Source: Terriglobia bacterium (GTDB lineage Bacteria > Acidobacteriota > Terriglobia > UBA7540). Taken from it: a stretch of 8,204 nucleotides of DNA. The DNA lies in the NCBI GenBank assembly GCA_022866195.1, contig JALHUF010000604.1:1-8204 (forward strand). Direction: 5' to 3'. Numbering within the stretch: position 1 is the first letter of the stretch; each line of letters begins with the position of its first letter. Under the pieces are notes generated by a model, which was not told where the DNA came from, searched no databases, and saw nothing but the letters and a program-made list of their open reading frames with translations. Below are positions 5,498 through 8,204 of this stretch, piece by piece. Made by a program: the position numbers and the translations under genes.

Positions 5498-5507
5498 CCG
5501 AAAAACC

Positions 5508-6608
5508 ATGGGATTTGAAACCTTCATTGGCAATCCCGAAGCCGTAGCCGCAGTACGCGGCATGCTCGCGAGCAGCCGGCTGCCCGGCGCCTTGCTGTTC
5601 ACCGGCCCGGACGGCGTGGGAAAGAAAACGCTGGCCCTGATGCTGGCCAAGGCCCTGAACTGCGAGCGTGGCCCGGACGACTTCTGCGGCGTGTGTGTCC
5701 GCTGCCGCAAGGCCGAGGAGATGCTGGCCGCCACGCGCGAAGACCTGGCCCGGCGCGGGGAAAGCAAGGACGCGGCAAAGCGCGTCGAAGGCCTCGTTTA
5801 TTTCGACCTCCAACTAATCGAGCCCATCACCCGCTACATCCTGATCGAGCAGATACGCCAAGTGCGCAGCGTGGCTTACACGCACCCCTTTGAGTTTCCC
5901 CGTCGAGTCTTCGTCATCGACGAAGCCCAAGCCATCCACTGGCAAGCCAGCGACCTGCTGCTGAAGGTCCTGGAGGAGCCGCCGGAAACCACCACGCTTA
6001 TCCTGGTTTGCCCCAATGCCTACGAACTGCGGCCGACCATCCGTTCGCGCTGTCGGCGCGTGGCCTTTCAGCCCGTGGACGAGTCAACGCTCAGCGCGCT
6101 GCTGGCGGAGGAGGGCCGCGTCCCCAAGGCCCAGCGAGCGCTGGCCGCGCGCGTGGCTGCCGGAAGCATCGTCAAGGCCAAGAGCTTCGACCTGGCCGAA
6201 TTCGAGCGGCGTCGACGTCCCTGGTTCGATTTCCTGACGGCCCTCTCCGCGCGTGCCCCCGAGCCCACGGCCGCCCCGGACTGGAAGGCGCTTTTCGACT
6301 CCACCAAGGCCCTCACCGAGAATCGCGACGACTTCGAGGAAACCCTCAAAACCGGCTATACCCTGTTGCGGGATCTTGTCCAGATCGCGCTGGCCGGCCC
6401 GCAGGCCGAGGTGGTCAATGTGGATGCGCTGCCGCGGCTCAGAACCTGGGCAGCAGAGCTGGGATTGGAAAGCATCGAGAGGCTTAAGGAAGGCCTGGAC
6501 GAAGCTTACCGGCTCCAGGTGCGCAATGTGAACCAGCAACTGGGGCTCGAGGCCGTGGCATTGGACGTCCTGGAAAATCCCGCCAGCAGCGCAGCGCCAG
6601 CCACGTAA
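5508..6608 (+). CDS. holB: DNA polymerase III subunit delta' (clamp-loader subunit)
   Basis: The 366-residue AAA+ protein belongs to the clamp loader that places the sliding clamp on DNA during replication. Visible parts are the opening FIGNPEAVAAVRGML (6-20), a P-loop GPDGVGKKT (33-41), a zinc module with Cys 52, 60, 63 and 66, Walker B VFVIDEAQ (134-141), LLKVLEEPP (151-159) and sensor-1 region RSRCRR (179-184). Between the zinc module and the helix EQIRQVR (114-120) there is a charged stretch (about 67-95) longer than usual, and the usual H-P-D motif is replaced by VYFDLQL. Residues past about 210 form the oligomerisation helices and diverge, as is usual. The DNA before ATG 5508-5510 is repeat and shows no Shine-Dalgarno. 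The neighbour tmk upstream supports the call. Confidence 0.92.
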   Translation: MGFETFIGNPEAVAAVRGMLASSRLPGALLFTGPDGVGKKTLALMLAKALNCERGPDDFCGVCVRCRKAEEMLAATREDLARRGESKDAAKRVEGLVYFDLQLIEPITRYILIEQIRQVRSVAYTHPFEFPRRVFVIDEAQAIHWQASDLLLKVLEEPPETTTLILVCPNAYELRPTIRSRCRRVAFQPVDESTLSALLAEEGRVPKAQRALAARVAAGSIVKAKSFDLAEFERRRRPWFDFLTALSARAPEPTAAPDWKALFDSTKALTENRDDFEETLKTGYTLLRDLVQIALAGPQAEVVNVDALPRLRTWAAELGLESIERLKEGLDEAYRLQVRNVNQQLGLEAVALDVLENPASSAAPAT

Positions 6609-6861
6609 TAGGGGCGCGGAGTCAAGCGACAACTCCGACCTTATAGATGCGCTACCTCGACCTGCATACATGCAGCGGAGTAACGGGACAACTCTCCGCC
6701 ACCTCCGGTGAACGCCCTCCAATTCCCAGCCAACGGGCGGGAATCCTGGCCCTACCCCATTGCATCTAAAGCCAGTAGGGTTTGACCGGGAGATCTGCGG
6801 AGCGGATTCACGTGTAAGGGGCATCACATCCGGGCTTGCCGCCGGGGAGTGTACTTTCCCA

Positions 6862-6890
6862 TTGCGAGGGCGAAGGGCATGTGGTAGACT
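6862..6890 (+). promoter_or_regulatory. weak candidate promoter for hfq
   Basis: TTGCGA (6862-6867) and TAGACT (6885-6890) stand 17 bases apart, each matching the sigma-70 consensus at four of six positions. A transcript would start near 6897 and have a leader of about 150 nt. Chance occurrence is quite possible. Confidence 0.22.
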
Positions 6891-6949
6891 TTTAGGTAGT
6901 CGCACCAATTCCCGTGCCTGGCTTTTCTTGAGACGTAGGAAACCGAGTT

Positions 6950-6971
6950 GCCCGCGGTGAGACCTGTGGGC
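6950..6971 (+). other. strong stem-loop in the putative hfq leader
   Basis: GCCCGC (6950-6955) pairs with GTGGGC (6966-6971), including one G-U. It extends as GGT/ACC around a GAG loop with one bulged base. It lies about 80 nt upstream of the hfq start. It is not followed by a T run, so it is not a standard terminator. Confidence 0.35.
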
Positions 6972-7017
6972 TGGGTGCCTCGACAAGAGATTCCCTCGGG
7001 CGCGACTGAACGTCTGA

Positions 7018-7041
7018 CCCCCTCGAAGGGGGCTGAAGGAG
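7018..7041 (+). promoter_or_regulatory. hairpin abutting the hfq ribosome binding site
   Basis: CCCCCT (7018-7023) and AGGGGG (7027-7032) form a tight 6-bp stem with a CGA loop. The Shine-Dalgarno AAGGAG (7036-7041) starts four bases after it and is nine bases before TTG 7051. Such a stem close to the ribosome binding site could affect hfq translation. Regulation is inferred, not shown. Confidence 0.4.
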
Positions 7042-7050
7042 AATGGAGCA

Positions 7051-7383
7051 TTGAATCGCAAACTAATCCGACCAACACTGTCTGAGATCCAAGACCAGCT
7101 GGGGACGCGTATCCAGCGCAGGAAACCCACGCCGCCGGAACAAACCAGTGCCGAAAACTTTTACTATATTAAGCAGATGCAGGCCCGCACGCGCATGGTG
7201 GTGGTGCTCGATGGCGGCGAGATCATTCACGGGGTCATCGAGTGGTACGACAAGAACTGCATCAAGGTCCACCGGCAGAACGAGCCCAACCTGCTGATTA
7301 TGAAATCGGCGGTCCGCTACATGTACAAGGATCCGGAGTTCCGCGAGGGTGGGAACGGGAACGGGTTTCCCAACATCGAGTAG
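7051..7383 (+). CDS. hfq: Hfq-like RNA chaperone (Sm-like), acidobacterial type
   Basis: Hfq forms a hexameric ring that binds small RNAs and mRNA tails and controls translation and decay. The 110-residue product has a charged N-terminal extension (1-34, with RIQRRKPTPPE) and then the Sm core from ENFYYIKQMQARTRMVVVL (35-53) through GEIIHGVIEWYDKNCIKV (56-73), the Sm1 motif, to NLLIMKSAVRYMYK (80-93), the Sm2 motif. Classical Hfq has Y-K-H-A in Sm2; here it is M84-K85-S86-A87, so the conserved Lys is kept but Tyr and His are not. The C-terminus is short and Gly/Asn-rich (GGNGNG). The start is TTG: AAGGAG lies nine bases upstream, and no ATG or GTG occurs in frame back to the TGA at 7015. A four-codon ATG reading (7043-7054) overlaps the TTG but is too close to the ribosome binding site. 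Confidence 0.85.
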   Translation: MNRKLIRPTLSEIQDQLGTRIQRRKPTPPEQTSAENFYYIKQMQARTRMVVVLDGGEIIHGVIEWYDKNCIKVHRQNEPNLLIMKSAVRYMYKDPEFREGGNGNGFPNIE

Positions 7384-7411
7384 TTCTGAACTCTGGGCGT
7401 CCTGCACCGGG

Positions 7412-7447
7412 CCGCCGGCAGCACCGCGGCGCTCGTTGCCCCGGCGG
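7412..7447. other. GC-rich inverted repeat downstream of hfq
   Basis: CCGCCGG (7412-7418) and CCGGCGG (7441-7447) pair perfectly around a 22-nt loop, about 30 nt past the hfq stop. There is no T run, so it is at best a weak or factor-assisted terminator for hfq. A small palindrome AGTTC-T-GAACT follows the stop codon at 7382-7392. Confidence 0.3.
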
Positions 7448-7483
7448 AAGCGCACCCGCCGCTGAAGATTTGACGCAGGACGC

Positions 7484-7513
7484 TTGACAGTCCGCGGCGA
7501 CCTTTCTTAGGAT
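7484..7513 (+). promoter_or_regulatory. putative sigma-70-type promoter of the exported-protein gene
   Basis: A consensus TTGACA (7484-7489) stands 18 bases from TAGGAT (7508-7513, four of six). Transcription would start near 7520, after the first ATG at 7512 and around the second at 7518. This favours a later start codon for the gene that follows. Confidence 0.45.
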
Positions 7514-7538
7514 GAACATGCATCAAGGGGGCACTGAG

Positions 7539-8075
7539 GTGAACCGGTTTTTGATCCCTCGTGCTGATCCGCCTGCCTCTCCCACCGTGGCGAAGCCCGG
7601 CGGCCAACGGCGCTGTCGCGCTGACACTCGTTCTCAGATCGTGAACCGCGTGGCTCGGACCCCGGGCTGGTTCCGGCCCGTTGCAGTCTTTCTGCTTTGC
7701 GGGCTGACGACGGCCGGCGCCACGGCCCCGGCGCGCGGGCAGGGGGAACGACGCAGCCGAGTTCCGGTTCTGGGCAAGATCTCAGGGGGAACGACGCGCT
7801 TGGCCTTTAGCGGCAGAGTGCAGTCGGTAGACCTGAAGCGGAATCTGCTCAAGGTGGAGACAGTTGAGGGGGGTGCCACCGAGGTTTTTCCGGTGAAGAA
7901 GGGCACGACAGTCTCGATGGCCCAGGGCAGGAAAATCAAGCTCCGGGAACTGCCGCCGGGGACCATTATCATCGTTTACTTTGAGCAAAAGAATGACCGG
8001 CGTACGGTAACCGAGATTGTGGTTTTGGCCGCCAGTGGCGGCGCAGAAAAGAAGAAGTCGCCCCCTCCCTCATAG
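7539..8075 (+). CDS. small probable exported protein of unknown function, beta-rich
   Basis: I do not recognise this gene by name. From GTG 7539 it has 178 residues. A hydrophobic stretch (PVAVFLLCGLTTAGATAPARG) preceded by basic residues looks like a signal peptide with a possible cleavage site near A-x-A/A-R-G. The mature part (about 100 residues) has alternating strands: RLAFSGRVQSVDLKRNLLKV, then EVFPVKKGTTVSM, LRELPPGTIIIVYFE, RRTVTEIVVLA. It ends in a Lys/Pro/Ser tail. This resembles small secreted OB-like or DUF5666-like beta domains, but that is a weak resemblance. The start is uncertain. GTG 7539 has AAGGGGG seven bases upstream and fits the promoter at 7484. ATG 7512 and 7518 would extend it. 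GTG 7641 would give the most normal signal peptide but has no ribosome binding site. It lies between hfq and bshA on the same strand, 36 nt before bshA. Confidence 0.65.
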   Translation: MNRFLIPRADPPASPTVAKPGGQRRCRADTRSQIVNRVARTPGWFRPVAVFLLCGLTTAGATAPARGQGERRSRVPVLGKISGGTTRLAFSGRVQSVDLKRNLLKVETVEGGATEVFPVKKGTTVSMAQGRKIKLRELPPGTIIIVYFEQKNDRRTVTEIVVLAASGGAEKKKSPPPS

Positions 8076-8111
8076 CTCCTGGCGGGAAGAGGGCGGATTA
8101 CCCGCAGGCTC

Positions 8112-8204
8112 ATGCGCATCGGCATCACTTGTTATCCCACGTATGGTGGGAGTGGCGTGGTGGCCACGGAACTCGGGCTGGAGTTGGCCACGCGCGGCCA
8201 CGAG
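8112..8204 (+). CDS. bshA: N-acetyl-alpha-D-glucosaminyl L-malate synthase, N-terminal fragment
   Basis: Thirty-one codons run from ATG 8112 to the window edge: [20 protein letters not shown] then [11 protein letters not shown]. This is the opening of BshA, a GT4 glycosyltransferase that joins GlcNAc from UDP-GlcNAc to L-malate, the first step of bacillithiol synthesis in the cytoplasm. The GGSG loop near the N-terminus contributes to the nucleotide-sugar site in GT4 enzymes. The rest lies outside, so completeness cannot be judged. Only a weak AGG stands upstream. Bacillithiol genes are known in Bacillota, Deinococcota, Bacteroidota and Acidobacteriota, which fits the other signs of Acidobacteriota here. 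Confidence 0.85.
   Translation, partial: MRIGITCYPTYGGSGVVATELGLELATRGHE

Larger units (their letters stand above)
6609..7050 (+). other. hairpin-rich intergenic region upstream of hfq; possible structured RNA or leader
   Basis: This 442-nt gap holds no convincing gene. It holds consecutive potential hairpins: CGGAGT/ACTCCG (6617-6622 with 6632-6637); CTGCA-TACA-TGCAG (6662-6675); GCGGAG/CTCCGC (6675-6680 with 6694-6699); ATTCCC-GCC/GGC-GGGAAT (6722-6744, one bulge); CCCTAC/GTAGGG (6750-6755 with 6775-6780); a stem at 6950-6971; and one at 7018-7032. The first and third share a GCGGAGT-n-GACAACT pattern, which makes them a diverged direct repeat. I see none of the conserved landmarks of RNase P RNA, tmRNA, SRP RNA or 6S RNA. 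The region may be a non-coding RNA, the long leader of hfq, or accumulated repeat DNA. Confidence 0.4.

Noticed and set aside
6609..7050. RNase P RNA, tmRNA, SRP RNA or 6S RNA in the long gap
   Set aside because: The conserved blocks I would expect are not visible on either strand, for example the GAGGAAAGTCC-type block of RNase P or a T-loop-like 3' end for tmRNA.
6084..7130. 348-codon open reading frame on the minus strand
   Set aside because: It runs antisense through the end of holB, the structured gap and into hfq, and has no recognisable domain.

Overview
The window is GC-rich bacterial chromosome, most likely from an Acidobacteriota member. This is an inference from several signs: an Hfq-like protein of the acidobacterial type (long N-terminus, E-N-F-Y-Y-I-K-Q opening to the Sm core), a bshA start for bacillithiol synthesis, a RAYT transposase with surrounding REP-like hairpins, and many short degenerate repeats in the intergenic gaps. 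No rRNA, tRNA, CRISPR array or phage module is visible.

Layout. Positions 1-4584 read on the minus strand. They hold the N-terminal part of an M24 (aminopeptidase P-like) peptidase running off the left edge, an AlbA_2/Schlafen-type ATP/nucleic-acid-binding protein, a RAYT transposase gene broken by one in-frame TGA between REP-like palindromes, a 12-TM POT/MFS transporter, yggU (DUF167), and yggS (PLP homeostasis). A divergent intergenic region at about 4585-4726 separates these from the plus-strand genes: tmk (thymidylate kinase), holB (DNA polymerase III delta'), a 442-bp hairpin-rich gap, hfq (TTG start), a small probably exported protein, and the first 31 codons of bshA at the right edge.

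How the genes relate. tmk and holB form a nucleotide/replication pair. yggS and yggU are an often-linked housekeeping pair. Hfq is an RNA chaperone, and BshA starts the low-molecular-weight thiol pathway. The accessory part is the RAYT locus with its REP-like elements.

Most interesting structure. (1) Repeats have entered the ends of genes. A bipartite hairpin repeat (GGGCtnAAGCCC followed by GCCGyTACsnnnGGC) supplies or overlaps the stop codons of the RAYT and yggU. The same family begins exactly where yggS loses family similarity, giving YggS a tail of about 39 residues made of three successive repeats. (2) The RAYT is otherwise full-length but has a CGA-to-TGA-type stop between its HxH motif and its catalytic tyrosine. 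(3) The 6609-7050 gap upstream of hfq carries a run of consecutive hairpins and may be an uncharacterised structured RNA or leader. (4) A 19/22 inverted repeat fills the tmk-holB gap. No wholly new multi-gene system is evident; the novelty lies in the repeats and the possible RNA.
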